Source of the DNA: Metabacillus crassostreae | Lineage (GTDB): Bacteria; Bacillota; Bacilli; Bacillales; Bacillaceae | NCBI RefSeq assembly: GCF_016908395.1 | Contig: NZ_JAFBDU010000010.1 | Coordinates: forward strand, 62,001 to 126,000 | Reading direction: 5' to 3' | Length of the DNA: 64,000 nucleotides | In this document: in pieces, positions 35,128 to 43,838 of the stretch | Numbering within the stretch: position 1 is the first letter of the stretch | Layout of the letters: every line of letters starts with the position of its first letter | Made by a program: the position numbers and the translations under genes | Notes under the pieces: model-generated | What the model saw: the letters and a program-made list of their open reading frames with translations, nothing else | Told to the model about the DNA's origin: nothing | The model's database searches: none

Positions 35128-36009
35128 TTAACGAAGAAAATCAATTAATGTAGGTTGAATAACCTTTGAGCCTACCGCTAAAGAAGCTCTGTGTATACTT
35201 TCTTGAATTGTAAGCTCAGTAATGACTCTTTCTATATCAGCATCCTCATTCTCAGAAAGAATTCGATTCGCAATAATTTCCTGGTCCTGTATTCTTGCAT
35301 CAATCATTTCTAAACGATTATATCTAGCTCCAATCTCAGAACGCTCTGCTAACATAGTATTAAATTGACTGTCTAAGTCACTTAATAATTGTCCACCATT
35401 TGACATATCGCCATTTTTCAATGATGCTTCAATTGAATCAAGTGTGTTAAAAAAATCACTACCAAAAACATTAGTAGCATTTATGTTCACTTTTAATTGA
35501 ACTCCTTTTGAAACTTCTACATTGAAGGGTTCAGTATTCATATCAAATGTTAGACTACCATCACCATTTACAGTAATAGGTTTTTCATCTGTTTTTGTTC
35601 CATTAAAAATGTATCTTCCTGCAACCTGAGTATTTGCCACTCCAGCTAAGTCTTCTTTTAATTGACCAATTTCAGCTGCAATGGCTTTTAAGTCATCTGA
35701 ACTGTTCGTTCCATTATTTCCCTGAACCAACAACTCTCGAATCCTTTGGGTCACCTCTGTAGCATGCTCTATCCCCTGCTCAGAACTTTCCATCCACTGA
35801 TATGCCTCATTTAAATTTCGCTTATACTGTTCGACTTCAGTCAAATTCGTTCGATAAAACATTCCTTTAATCGCCACAACAGGATCATCAGAAGGTCGGT
35901 TAATTTTCTTACCTGTTGCTAACTGTTCTTGGTATTTACCCATATCAGAGTAACTTTTACTTAAATTTCGTAATGAATTTGCTGCTAGCATACTTTGAGT
36001 AACGCGCAT
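35128..36009 (-). CDS. flgL: Hook-filament junction protein FlgL (HAP3)
   Basis: A 293-residue flagellin-like protein with N-terminal MRVTQSMLAANSLRNLSKSY and C-terminal LTIQESIHRASLAVGSKVIQPTLIDFLR helical domains, joining hook and filament. It directly follows flgK by 10 bp. Confidence 0.96.
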   Translation of the reverse strand: MRVTQSMLAANSLRNLSKSYSDMGKYQEQLATGKKINRPSDDPVVAIKGMFYRTNLTEVEQYKRNLNEAYQWMESSEQGIEHATEVTQRIRELLVQGNNGTNSSDDLKAIAAEIGQLKEDLAGVANTQVAGRYIFNGTKTDEKPITVNGDGSLTFDMNTEPFNVEVSKGVQLKVNINATNVFGSDFFNTLDSIEASLKNGDMSNGGQLLSDLDSQFNTMLAERSEIGARYNRLEMIDARIQDQEIIANRILSENEDADIERVITELTIQESIHRASLAVGSKVIQPTLIDFLR

Positions 36010-36019
36010 ATCAACTTAC

Positions 36020-37579
36020 CTACCTTCCTGATAATCCCATTCCATTTATAATACGATCTAATATTTCATCCTGCATCGTGATCATCCGAGCTGATGCGTT
36101 GTATGCATGCTGAAATTGAATCATGTTTGTCATTTCTTCGTCTAATGACACAGCACTAATTGATTGTCTTCGAGTATCAACAGAGTCTTTTAACGTTTGG
36201 CTGTTTGTTGTCAAACGTTCTGCTTCCTGAGCATCCACTGCCATCCCACCAATAATACCTTCATAGTAATTTTGGAATGTAGTTGTGTCATTCCCAATTC
36301 GGACTGTACTATTTTTCACTTCTGCTAAGCGAATCGCATTAGCACTATTACCTATTGTCACATTACCTGTTGAATTAGGATACGCTGCCGCGATATGGTC
36401 AGTTGAGTTGATGATATCTTGTGACACTTGAAGTAATAATGAAGCACCCTTAGTATCTGTTAATGTTGTCCCTCCAAATGAAAAGAAATCAACAGGTGTT
36501 TGTGCTCCATTGTTGTAATCCTCTATACTCCAGCCTTCACGATGTGTATCATTGAATTGCTTTGCAAATTCAAATGCCATTGTGTCTAGCTTTCCAACCA
36601 TGTCAGGAAAAAGCCCTTTTTCAAACACAGTGTTATTGCTTTCATACGTATATCCGTAAGAATCTATTAAGCTACTAATTTTTCCAGTACTGTTAAACTT
36701 TAAAACATCCATCTTTGTAGAGCCTAAGATTACAGACTCTACCAATCCATTATCTGCGTTATAACCTATTTTAAATTCATTCGCTCGTTTATAACTCCCA
36801 TCTACTAGTGTACCAAGAGATTTACCATTATCATCTACTAGTTCTATTGTGACAGAGCCTTCTGCAATAGCTATTGCATTACCACCTGATGCAGTATTTG
36901 TCACTTTGATATTTGCTAATGAAGAAAGCTGATCAATTAAACGATCACGTTCATCATACAAGTCATTTGGTAAATAGCCATGTGGCTCAATTTCTGAAAT
37001 TTGCTTATTAATATTACTAATTTGTGTACCAAGAGAGTTAATTTCCTTAACTGAAATATCCAACTCATTTTTCAGATCACCTTGAACGGACTGTAAAGAA
37101 GTAGATAAATAGTTGAACGTGTCAGCTAACGCAACTCCACGCTCACGCACTACCGAACGTGCCCCAGCGTTTGTCGGATCTAAAGCTAAATCCTGTAGTG
37201 ATTGCCAGAAGCGATCCATCGTAATAGATAACCCTGTATCAGATGGTTCGTTCATAATTTCTTCCATCTTTTCTAAAGCATTTGCACGATTATCCCAGTA
37301 TCCTAGCTTATTATTTTCATTTCGATACTGAATATCTAAAAAGCCCTCTCTCACTCGCTCTACAGTCCCAGCTTTTACCCCTGTCCCTAATTGCCCAGGA
37401 ATATTCGGGCTGTTTTTTGATACTGGCGGATATGGCTCTGTTGGAACAAAATTTACACGTTGACGTGTATAACCTGCTGTATTTGCATTAGCAACATTGT
37501 GTGCTGTTGTACTTAAAGCACTTTGTTGAGTAAACATTCCACGCTTTGCAGTTTCTAATCCATAAAATGTTGATGTCAT
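36020..37579 (-). CDS. flgK: Hook-associated protein FlgK (HAP1)
   Basis: A 519-residue protein with the rod/hook N-terminal signature (SALSTTAHNVANANTAGYTRQ) and the C-terminal FQHAYNASARMITMQDEILD helix that form the D0/D1 coiled coil; the central part is variable. It forms the first junction layer on the hook. It lies between flgN and flgL. Confidence 0.97.
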   Translation of the reverse strand: MTSTFYGLETAKRGMFTQQSALSTTAHNVANANTAGYTRQRVNFVPTEPYPPVSKNSPNIPGQLGTGVKAGTVERVREGFLDIQYRNENNKLGYWDNRANALEKMEEIMNEPSDTGLSITMDRFWQSLQDLALDPTNAGARSVVRERGVALADTFNYLSTSLQSVQGDLKNELDISVKEINSLGTQISNINKQISEIEPHGYLPNDLYDERDRLIDQLSSLANIKVTNTASGGNAIAIAEGSVTIELVDDNGKSLGTLVDGSYKRANEFKIGYNADNGLVESVILGSTKMDVLKFNSTGKISSLIDSYGYTYESNNTVFEKGLFPDMVGKLDTMAFEFAKQFNDTHREGWSIEDYNNGAQTPVDFFSFGGTTLTDTKGASLLLQVSQDIINSTDHIAAAYPNSTGNVTIGNSANAIRLAEVKNSTVRIGNDTTTFQNYYEGIIGGMAVDAQEAERLTTNSQTLKDSVDTRRQSISAVSLDEEMTNMIQFQHAYNASARMITMQDEILDRIINGMGLSGR

Positions 37580-37596
37580 CGTTTTTCCTCCCTCCG

Positions 37597-38082
37597 TTAT
37601 GCTTGTGAATCAAATAATGACCTTCGTAATTTGTCTGATTGAGCATTACTTACATCCGGTCGTTGATAGTTCGTTATATTTTCTTGTGGCATAAGCATAT
37701 CTAATGAAATTGAAACAAATTGAAGAGCTTGATGTGTTAATTCACGATTCAACTGATTTGCTGCTTTCAGCTTGTTCATTGTTTCAGAAAAACCATCAGC
37801 AATTTTTTCGAATTTTTCTTTTTGTTTTCCTTCAGATCTTTCAATACAAGCTGATAGAGTTAAGTCATGGTCACGATTTAGAAATTCTGCTGTAAGCTGG
37901 ATTCGTTCAGTCTCAATTTGTTTAATTGCTTGAACAAACATTTGCTCCTTTTTCAGCAATTCTTTTAACTCTTCAACCTTGTTGTGTTTTAGATAGTCTG
38001 TTTTTTGAAGGGCTACTTGATAGAGATTTTGATGTAGCTGTAACAGTTTATCTAATGCTTGTATTAACTTTTCTACTACCAT
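37597..38082 (-). CDS. flgN: FlgN-type export chaperone (YvyG)
   Basis: A 161-residue helical protein of the FlgN family, which chaperones FlgK and FlgL before export. Typical features are the charged N-terminal helix and QVALQKTDYLKHNKVEELKELLKKEQ. It sits between flgM and flgK as in B. subtilis. Confidence 0.9.
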   Translation of the reverse strand: MVVEKLIQALDKLLQLHQNLYQVALQKTDYLKHNKVEELKELLKKEQMFVQAIKQIETERIQLTAEFLNRDHDLTLSACIERSEGKQKEKFEKIADGFSETMNKLKAANQLNRELTHQALQFVSISLDMLMPQENITNYQRPDVSNAQSDKLRRSLFDSQA

Positions 38083-38108
38083 TCATAACCCTCCGAATTA
38101 ATTAGATG

Positions 38109-38372
38109 TTAGTTTTTATAAAAGTTTACTAATCCCTTAGCAATAGCCTTCGGGTCAATCGTATAATTCCCACTCTCTAACTGAGTCTTAATCGCTTGAA
38201 CCTTTTCCTGTCTAGCCTTTGTTACTTCATTCGTTTGTTGAAGTCCTATTGCTTTTGAAGAAATCTCTACTTTATCTTCCTTATTCTGCGATTTTGCTGA
38301 AGCTTCTGCGTTTTTTTCTAAATTTCGTTTATAAGGGTTCATACCCATTGATCCAAGATTATTAATTTTCAT
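38109..38372 (-). CDS. flgM: Anti-sigma-D factor FlgM
   Basis: An 87-residue FlgM with the KVEISSKAIGLQQ and VKAIKTQLESGNYTIDPKAIAKGLV-like C-terminal SigD-binding helices (here VQAIKTQLESG...). It holds SigD inactive until the hook is complete. A SigD promoter stands 45 bp upstream, giving the usual feedback loop. Confidence 0.95.
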   Translation of the reverse strand: MKINNLGSMGMNPYKRNLEKNAEASAKSQNKEDKVEISSKAIGLQQTNEVTKARQEKVQAIKTQLESGNYTIDPKAIAKGLVNFYKN

Positions 38373-38417
38373 GATTAACCCTCACTTTCTTTACCATCGT
38401 ACATTTATCTATAGTTC

Positions 38418-38444
38418 CTATCGGATTTTCCGAGTATATATTTA
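38418..38444 (-). promoter_or_regulatory. SigD promoter of flgM-flgN-flgK-flgL
   Basis: Minus strand TAAA (38441-38444), 15 bases, TCCGATAG (38418-38425), between the yvyF stop and flgM. Confidence 0.82.
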
Positions 38445-38448
38445 GCGT

Positions 38449-38871
38449 TTATCTATTTTTAGTACTATTTGAGTAGTAAGTTGACTTAGGCGTCTCCACC
38501 TTATTACGCTCACTAACCATTTCGACCTGCTCCATCTGATGGATCTGCTTGTGAATATCCTTTTTACAGCCATCACAAAGCTTGTCTTCTCTAATCGTTT
38601 TCCCACACTTTTCACAGTGGTACCCTAAATTAGGAAAATTAGACAATTGAATTCTTCCGTTACGGATAAACTTTAGAATTAAAGACTCTTCTACCCCAGT
38701 CCCCTCTTCTACTTCATGTAAAAGAGCTTTACGATTTTCACGCTTTCTTAAAAATGCGTAAACTGTTTCATATGCTTTTTCTTCCTGCTTATGACAAGCA
38801 TCACAAACTGTTCTAAATTGCGTTTCTATAAATAATGTATTACATTTTGGGCAATTAGATAATTCTCCCAT
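38449..38871 (-). CDS. yvyF: Flagellar operon zinc-ribbon protein YvyF
   Basis: A 140-residue protein of the flagellar operon family found before flgM in Bacillus. It has two zinc-ribbon-like clusters, CPKC...CDAC near the N-terminus and CEKC...CDGC around residues 80-100, and a helical C-terminus. The function is unknown; in B. subtilis it is sometimes described as a possible flgM-region regulator. It has its own perfect SigD promoter upstream. Confidence 0.88.
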   Translation of the reverse strand: MGELSNCPKCNTLFIETQFRTVCDACHKQEEKAYETVYAFLRKRENRKALLHEVEEGTGVEESLILKFIRNGRIQLSNFPNLGYHCEKCGKTIREDKLCDGCKKDIHKQIHQMEQVEMVSERNKVETPKSTYYSNSTKNR

Positions 38872-38908
38872 ATATTCATTCTCCTATTCGGTTCGGTATC
38901 TACTTAAT

Positions 38909-38935
38909 ATATCGGCAGGATTTTGTATTTTTTTA
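38909..38935 (-). promoter_or_regulatory. SigD promoter upstream of yvyF
   Basis: Minus strand TAAA (38932-38935), 15 bases, GCCGATAT (38909-38916), a perfect SigD consensus. The -35 overlaps the comFC stop codon. Confidence 0.9.
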
Positions 38936-39628
38936 GCTTCTAATTAATGTTAGAGAAAAAACAGTTTCTGCACCATGATCAATTAGCACTTTCGCTGCAT
39001 GATAAAGGGTACTTCCCGTTGTATATATATCATCTATTAATAGTAGTTTCTTATTACTTATTGTACTAGAATTTTTAAGAGAAAACACGTTTGAAGCTGT
39101 AATTCGCTGGTGGCGGGACTTTTTTGATTGTTTTTCATGATGCGTTCGTTGGAGAACATCGAGTTGTGGTAGAGGAAGACTGTCTGCAAGAAGCTTAGCT
39201 TGATTAAAGCCACGTTCATATAAGCGCTCTTCACTTAAAGGGATAGGTACTGCTGCATCAATCTTATAAGAAGAATAATATTTTCTATAACTAGCCAAAA
39301 AATCTTTTTGAAAAACCTTCACTAATTCGGCATCACCACGAAACTTAAAGGCTGCTAAAATATCTTTCATTGCATCATTATAGTGAAAAACCGAGATGTT
39401 TTTTTGAATCATGTTTTGCCATTGCTCATCACTGCTCCACCTCTGACAATCACTACAAATTTCAACACTTTCTTGTGGTCTAAAACATCTCGAACAAGTT
39501 GGACCAGTTATCTTCTGCAATGAAGTATAACATTCATCACATGTTTGCTGATCTGACGACAAAAGTAAGCCTGTCCAAGTTACTTGCTGGGAATACTCTT
39601 CATGACAAATTAAACAAGAAATAGTCAT
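38933..39628 (-). CDS. comFC: Competence protein ComFC (phosphoribosyltransferase-like)
   Basis: A 231-residue ComF/GntX family protein. The N-terminal zinc cluster has four pairs of Cys (CLIC, CDEC, CSRC, CSDC), followed by a type I PRTase fold with LLLIDDIYTTGST. It is needed for DNA uptake during transformation and is thought to act with ComFA. The start ATG shares one base with the comFB stop (TGATG) and has AAAAGGAGA upstream. A longer frame from 39685 overlaps comFB and is rejected. Confidence 0.93.
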   Translation of the reverse strand: MTISCLICHEEYSQQVTWTGLLLSSDQQTCDECYTSLQKITGPTCSRCFRPQESVEICSDCQRWSSDEQWQNMIQKNISVFHYNDAMKDILAAFKFRGDAELVKVFQKDFLASYRKYYSSYKIDAAVPIPLSEERLYERGFNQAKLLADSLPLPQLDVLQRTHHEKQSKKSRHQRITASNVFSLKNSSTISNKKLLLIDDIYTTGSTLYHAAKVLIDHGAETVFSLTLIRS

Positions 39629-39909
39629 CAATCTCCTTTTGTTTTTATTTGACACGTTGGTTTGTCTGAGACAATTTTTGCACATTCTGCAAGTTTCACA
39701 AATAAAGATGTCATATTTTGTTTATCAACAAATTCCGCTTTAATATACATAATTTTATCTGAGTTTGTTACATAGCGTGGTTGCGTTTTATTTAATGTTA
39801 ACGCTAAGATATCATCTAAACATTCGTCACAAGTACATGATAATTGTAAACGGTTTTTATATTCATCTAATAAATCCTTCATGATACGTTCCATTGCGTT
39901 AATGACCAT
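39628..39909 (-). CDS. comFB: Competence-locus protein ComFB
   Basis: A 93-residue ComFB protein (VINAMERIMKDLLDEY, CTCDECLDDILALTLN, PRYVT). ComFB is not essential for transformation in B. subtilis; related cyanobacterial ComFB domains bind cyclic dinucleotides, which I mention as a possibility only. AAGGAG lies ten bases before the ATG at 39909; the in-frame upstream TTG at 39933 includes the ribosome-binding site and is not the start. Confidence 0.92.
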   Translation of the reverse strand: MVINAMERIMKDLLDEYKNRLQLSCTCDECLDDILALTLNKTQPRYVTNSDKIMYIKAEFVDKQNMTSLFVKLAECAKIVSDKPTCQIKTKGD

Positions 39910-40020
39910 AACATTTGATCTCCTTGGTATCACAAAATGTGAGCAATTTTAGATTATTATGCCACAACAATGGAAAGTTGAAAAGTTATCTTCAAATATT
40001 TGGTAATATAGTCACTATTT

Positions 40021-41490
40021 CTATTTCTTTGCTTCTTCATTCATTTTCTCAATATGTTTTTTTGCCTCTATCATAGCTGTGGTTTTACCATAATGAAAAA
40101 ATGTGATCATCCCTGTTGGATAAGCTACACTTCTGCCCACTCTTCCTGAAATTTGCACAAGGGCACTTTCTGTGAAAATTTCATCTTCACTTCCTAAAAT
40201 AGCTACATCACTGTTTGGAATCGTTACACCACGCTCTAATATTGTAGATGTAACAATAATCGGGATACCTCCGCTTCTAAATAAAAGGACTTTTTCTCGT
40301 CGATTAGGATCTTCGGCATATACCCCTTCTATTCGGCCATCCATTTTTTTAAGGATATCCACTACCTTTTGAATAACTGATATGGATGGCACAAATAAAA
40401 AGGCTTGTTTTTTACTCTTTAACCTGACAGATAACCAGCTCTCAACATTTTTAGGAAGCTGGCCTTTCGTTAGTCGTTTTTTCCAATTTCCACACCACTT
40501 GAACTCAGGTGCAGGTAGATGATGTCCATGATAACGTAATGGAATCTTCACCGCATTGCGCTTATTTTGTTGTACTTCTTTTTTCCATTGCTTTGATGGT
40601 GTGGCTGTTAAATAAATAAGAGAGCTTTCTTTCTTACGGGATTTTTTCACAGCGAATTGAAGGGATGTGTCTGCTGTATATGGAAAGGCATCAACTTCAT
40701 CAACAATTACACAATCGAAGGCTTCTTTAAACCGAAGTAATTGGTGTGTTGTGGAAATGTACAATGATGAGTTTTTATTTCTATCTTCACTACCTCCATA
40801 TAGGGCTGATATCTCAATAGTAGGGAAGACCTTTTTCAGACGTGGAGCTAATTCTAGTACCACATCAGTACGAGGTGTAGCAATACAAACCTTCTTACCT
40901 TGACCTAGTGCAAATTCGAGTCCTTTGAACAACACCTCAGTTTTTCCTGCACCACACACTGCCCAGACTAGTAGCTCATCGTTTGTGTTTATCGTTTGAA
41001 GGACCTCATCAGAAGCTCTTGACTGACCTTGTGATAAGCTACCATTCCATTGAAGAGTTATTCTCTCAGAGATTGCAGGAATCAGACCGCACCAGGTAAA
41101 TAACGGTGTACATTCACTAACACGCCCCATCATCACACACTTTCTGCAATAATAACAGTTCTGTTCTCCACATTTGGCACAATTAAAAAAGGCAAAAAAT
41201 CTTTCATCTTTATTATTACATCTGTTACATGTTCTACGACCCTTTTCAAGGGTAATACCTGGATTTAATCGAACAAAGCCATTTTGATAATGAGAAAATA
41301 ATTCTTCAAGAGAGAAAGGAATTTCTGTAGATAATAACTCCTTTCCACAGAGATGTTGTTGTAGTTGTTTAGAATAGGGAAATTGATAATTTGTTGGTAT
41401 ATGGGGTATTGTTGTATGCCTTGAAATCGGCATACCTTCTTCACGTGACAACAGGGGATAGAGGACATTTTCCTTCAAAAGAAAACGCAT
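40021..41490 (-). CDS. comFA: ComFA, DEAD-box ATPase for DNA uptake
   Basis: A 489-residue superfamily 2 helicase-like ATPase. The N-terminal zinc cluster (CNRCNN, CAKCGEQNCYYCRKC) is followed by the motor with Walker A CGAGKTE, Walker B VDEVD (DEAD-type), motif III TATPS and the C-terminal helicase domain ending ISGRVGRS. It pulls the transforming strand across the membrane with ComEC. GAGGTGA precedes the ATG, and an 8-bp gap separates it from the small Myb-like gene upstream. Confidence 0.96.
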   Translation of the reverse strand: MRFLLKENVLYPLLSREEGMPISRHTTIPHIPTNYQFPYSKQLQQHLCGKELLSTEIPFSLEELFSHYQNGFVRLNPGITLEKGRRTCNRCNNKDERFFAFFNCAKCGEQNCYYCRKCVMMGRVSECTPLFTWCGLIPAISERITLQWNGSLSQGQSRASDEVLQTINTNDELLVWAVCGAGKTEVLFKGLEFALGQGKKVCIATPRTDVVLELAPRLKKVFPTIEISALYGGSEDRNKNSSLYISTTHQLLRFKEAFDCVIVDEVDAFPYTADTSLQFAVKKSRKKESSLIYLTATPSKQWKKEVQQNKRNAVKIPLRYHGHHLPAPEFKWCGNWKKRLTKGQLPKNVESWLSVRLKSKKQAFLFVPSISVIQKVVDILKKMDGRIEGVYAEDPNRREKVLLFRSGGIPIIVTSTILERGVTIPNSDVAILGSEDEIFTESALVQISGRVGRSVAYPTGMITFFHYGKTTAMIEAKKHIEKMNEEAKK

Positions 41491-41498
41491 GGTTCACC

Positions 41499-41699
41499 TC
41501 AGTTGTTTTTTAAAATTTTTCGATATCGTTTTTCGACACTAATTGGGGTCCGGTTTAGCTGTTCTGCTATCGTCTTAAATTTCAATCCACTTGCACGCAG
41601 TTGCAAAAGCTTGCGATCTTCTAGAGTTGTCCAATGACGATATGTACGCTTTACCTCTTCTTCACTAGTTTGCAGCGTGTTATTTGAAGTAATACTCAA
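41499..41699 (-). CDS. Small Myb/SANT-like DNA-binding protein upstream of comFA
   Basis: A 66-residue protein with a Myb/SANT-like motif (WTTLEDRKLLQLRASGLKF, then IAEQLNRTPISVEKRYRKIL). TTG start at 41699, eight bases after AGGAGG. It ends eight bases before comFA and is likely co-transcribed with it. Such tri-helical modules usually bind DNA. A role in regulating the comF operon is attractive but not shown. No B. subtilis counterpart at this position comes to mind. Confidence 0.72.
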   Translation of the reverse strand: MSITSNNTLQTSEEEVKRTYRHWTTLEDRKLLQLRASGLKFKTIAEQLNRTPISVEKRYRKILKNN

Positions 41700-41838
41700 T
41701 TATTGAACCTCCTAAATCTATGTATAAAAGTAGTATGAAGGAAATTTAATAACATGTCCATAATCTAGCGGGAATATAAGAAGAAAGCACTAGATCATTC
41801 GTACTTCCCTCTCATTTCTCCTATTCAACAAATAGGAA

Positions 41839-42681
41839 CTATTTCTTATACCAGCCCAGCCCAATTGCTCCTTCTCCAAGGTGAGTTCCAACAACAGGCC
41901 CAAAATAGCTTGTGATAAATTCAACATGTGGATATTTAGCTTCAAGATCTCGTTTGATGATTTCAATTTCCTCTGGGCGATTTGCATGAATAACAACTGC
42001 CCGCATTGGTACTACCTGACTAGCGTCTTCATGAAAAAGCTCATACACTCTGTTTAATGCCTTTTTCTTTGTGCGAATTTTTTCAAAAGGAGTGATTAAT
42101 TTATGTTCAAAATGTAGAATTGGTTTAACCTGTAAAATACTGCCTATCAAGGCTTGTGCTCCACTAAGACGTCCTCCACGTTGTAGGTTCGTCAAATCAT
42201 CCACCATAAAATATGCACGCATTGACTGCTTCATTTCATTTAAACGAGATAAAATCTCATCTGTTGTTTTTCCTTCATTCGCCATCTCTGCTGCTTCTAG
42301 TACATAAAAGCCTTGAATCATACAACTAATTTCTGAATCAAATGGGTGAACCTTTATTTTATCGACCATCTCGCTAGCTGTAACTGCACCATTAAACGTA
42401 CCACTAATACCACTCGATAAATGAATAGAGATTACTGCATCATACTCTTTTGATAGCTCTTCAAACAACTCAACAAACATACCTACTGAAGGCTGTGAAG
42501 TAGTTGGGAGCTCTTGTTTTTCTCTCATTTCAGCAAAAAATTGCTCAGATGAAATTTCGATTTCCTCTGCATACGTTTCAGAGCCAAAAATAACGCTAAG
42601 AGGAATCATATGTATATTATGTTTTTCACGAATTTCTTTAGGGATATATGCTGTACTATCAGTTACAATAGCCGTTTTCAT
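41839..42681 (-). CDS. degV: DegV family fatty-acid-binding protein (YviA)
   Basis: A 280-residue DegV protein (IVTDSTAYIPKEI, TSQPSVGMF, SIHLSSGISGTF, GGRLSGAQA). DegV/FakB proteins bind fatty acids and present them to FakA kinase for incorporation into phospholipids. The gene next to degSU is called yviA/degV in B. subtilis. It is monocistronic by spacing. Confidence 0.92.
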   Translation of the reverse strand: MKTAIVTDSTAYIPKEIREKHNIHMIPLSVIFGSETYAEEIEISSEQFFAEMREKQELPTTSQPSVGMFVELFEELSKEYDAVISIHLSSGISGTFNGAVTASEMVDKIKVHPFDSEISCMIQGFYVLEAAEMANEGKTTDEILSRLNEMKQSMRAYFMVDDLTNLQRGGRLSGAQALIGSILQVKPILHFEHKLITPFEKIRTKKKALNRVYELFHEDASQVVPMRAVVIHANRPEEIEIIKRDLEAKYPHVEFITSYFGPVVGTHLGEGAIGLGWYKK

Positions 42682-42811
42682 GATTAAATTCCTTCCTTGT
42701 ACATATTTATAAATTCAGGTCTCGTATTATATGTATTGTTCCTTTTCTATTATGACACAATTTTGTCACGAAACACCAATTACTTTTACTATTTTATGAC
42801 TGAAAAGCGCA

Positions 42812-42969
42812 AGGCGCCCGCCTATCGACGACAAGCATAAGGCGAATAGGAATAGAAGGTGTCTTTACCTTCATTTCCTATTTGACTTATGACCTAGGAA
42901 AAATCGCGCACTTTGAAATAGCTGGCTCTTGAGCTATTTCTTTATTTTTCCATCGAGTCGATGGCGCCT
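42812..42969. repeat. Cloverleaf-like intergenic repeat between degU and degV
   Basis: Outer arms AGGCGCC...ATCGAC (42812-42829) and GTCGATGGCGCCT (42957-42969) enclose two strong hairpins: AATAGGAA..GAAGGT with ACCTTC..TTCCTATT (42845-42882) and GAAATAGCT with AGCTATTTC (42915-42940). The ends contain GAAAAGCGCAAGGCGCC and CTGGAGCTAGACA, which I remember as a common dispersed repeat of Bacillaceae genomes. No coding capacity. The remainder of the 42682-43064 gap is featureless apart from the degU terminator. Confidence 0.75.
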
Positions 42970-43019
42970 GGAGCTAGACACTAAAACTAAGTGTGATTTT
43001 TTATACTCTTATCATACGA

Positions 43020-43049
43020 AAAAGACAGACCCTATTTTCCCGAGTCTGC
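43020..43049 (-). terminator. Intrinsic terminator of degU
   Basis: GCAGACTC and GGGTCTGT on the minus strand (arms 43042-43049 and 43025-43032, two G-U pairs), followed by CTTTTTC. Confidence 0.8.
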
Positions 43050-43064
43050 CTTGTCGTCTAAAAT

Positions 43065-43751
43065 CTATTTCACTTCAACCCAGCCATTTTTAATAGAATA
43101 AACAACAGCTTGAGTACGATCATTTACATTCATTTTTTGTAAAATATTACTTACATGGTTTTTTACTGTTTTTTCGCTAATGAATAACGCTTCACCAATT
43201 CCGCGGTTGCTTTTTCCATCTGCTAGCATTTGTAGAACTTCACATTCACGGCGAGTAAGAATATGTAATGGACGACGAATTTCTGGTTGTAAAGGTTGCG
43301 TTGGGGCAGCTTGTCCACTTGATGTTGCAAGTCTTCTAAATTCATTCACAAGATTATGTGTTACCTTAGGATGTAAGTATGATCCACCATCTGCAACGAC
43401 CTTCACAGCTTCAATAAGTGTATCAGCATCCATTTCTTTTAATAGGTAACCTCTTGCACCAGTTTTTAATGCATGTGTTACATAATTCTCATCATCATGT
43501 ATAGATAAAATAATAATCTTGTTATCTTCATCTGCTTCGATTAACTGCTTCGTTGCTTCAACACCATTTACTTTTGGCATATTAATATCCATGATCACAA
43601 CATCTGGTTTATGAGCTTCTACAATCGCTAAAGCCTCTTCACCATCATCACCTTCTGCAACAACCTCAAAGCTTGGTTCAAAATCTAAAATGCGTTTTAC
43701 ACCTTCACGAAATAACTGATGATCATCAATAATTACTATTTTCGTTTTCAT
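43065..43751 (-). CDS. degU: Response regulator DegU
   Basis: A 228-residue NarL/FixJ-type regulator. Receiver domain with acidic pocket DD (9-10), phosphorylation site Asp55 in IMDINMP and conserved Lys. C-terminal LuxR-type helix-turn-helix ([39 protein letters not shown], in two helices). It controls exoenzymes, motility, biofilm and competence. The start at 43751 follows GGGGAGG by six bases; the in-frame GTG at 43766 precedes the ribosome-binding site. Confidence 0.96.
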   Translation of the reverse strand: MKTKIVIIDDHQLFREGVKRILDFEPSFEVVAEGDDGEEALAIVEAHKPDVVIMDINMPKVNGVEATKQLIEADEDNKIIILSIHDDENYVTHALKTGARGYLLKEMDADTLIEAVKVVADGGSYLHPKVTHNLVNEFRRLATSSGQAAPTQPLQPEIRRPLHILTRRECEVLQMLADGKSNRGIGEALFISEKTVKNHVSNILQKMNVNDRTQAVVYSIKNGWVEVK

Positions 43752-43838
43752 GTTATGCCTCCCCACAGTACTATTCTATTCTATTTACTAGTAAACCCGT
43801 CAATATGTCTTTAGTCCAAATTATGTCGAAGTAAAGCT

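Noticed and set aside
38933-39685. comFC starting at 39685
   Set aside because: This would overlap comFB by 58 bases; the ATG at 39628 has a proper ribosome-binding site and matches the family N-terminus.
41790-41996. 68-codon frame overlapping the end of degV
   Set aside because: Shadow of degV in another frame; no ribosome-binding site.
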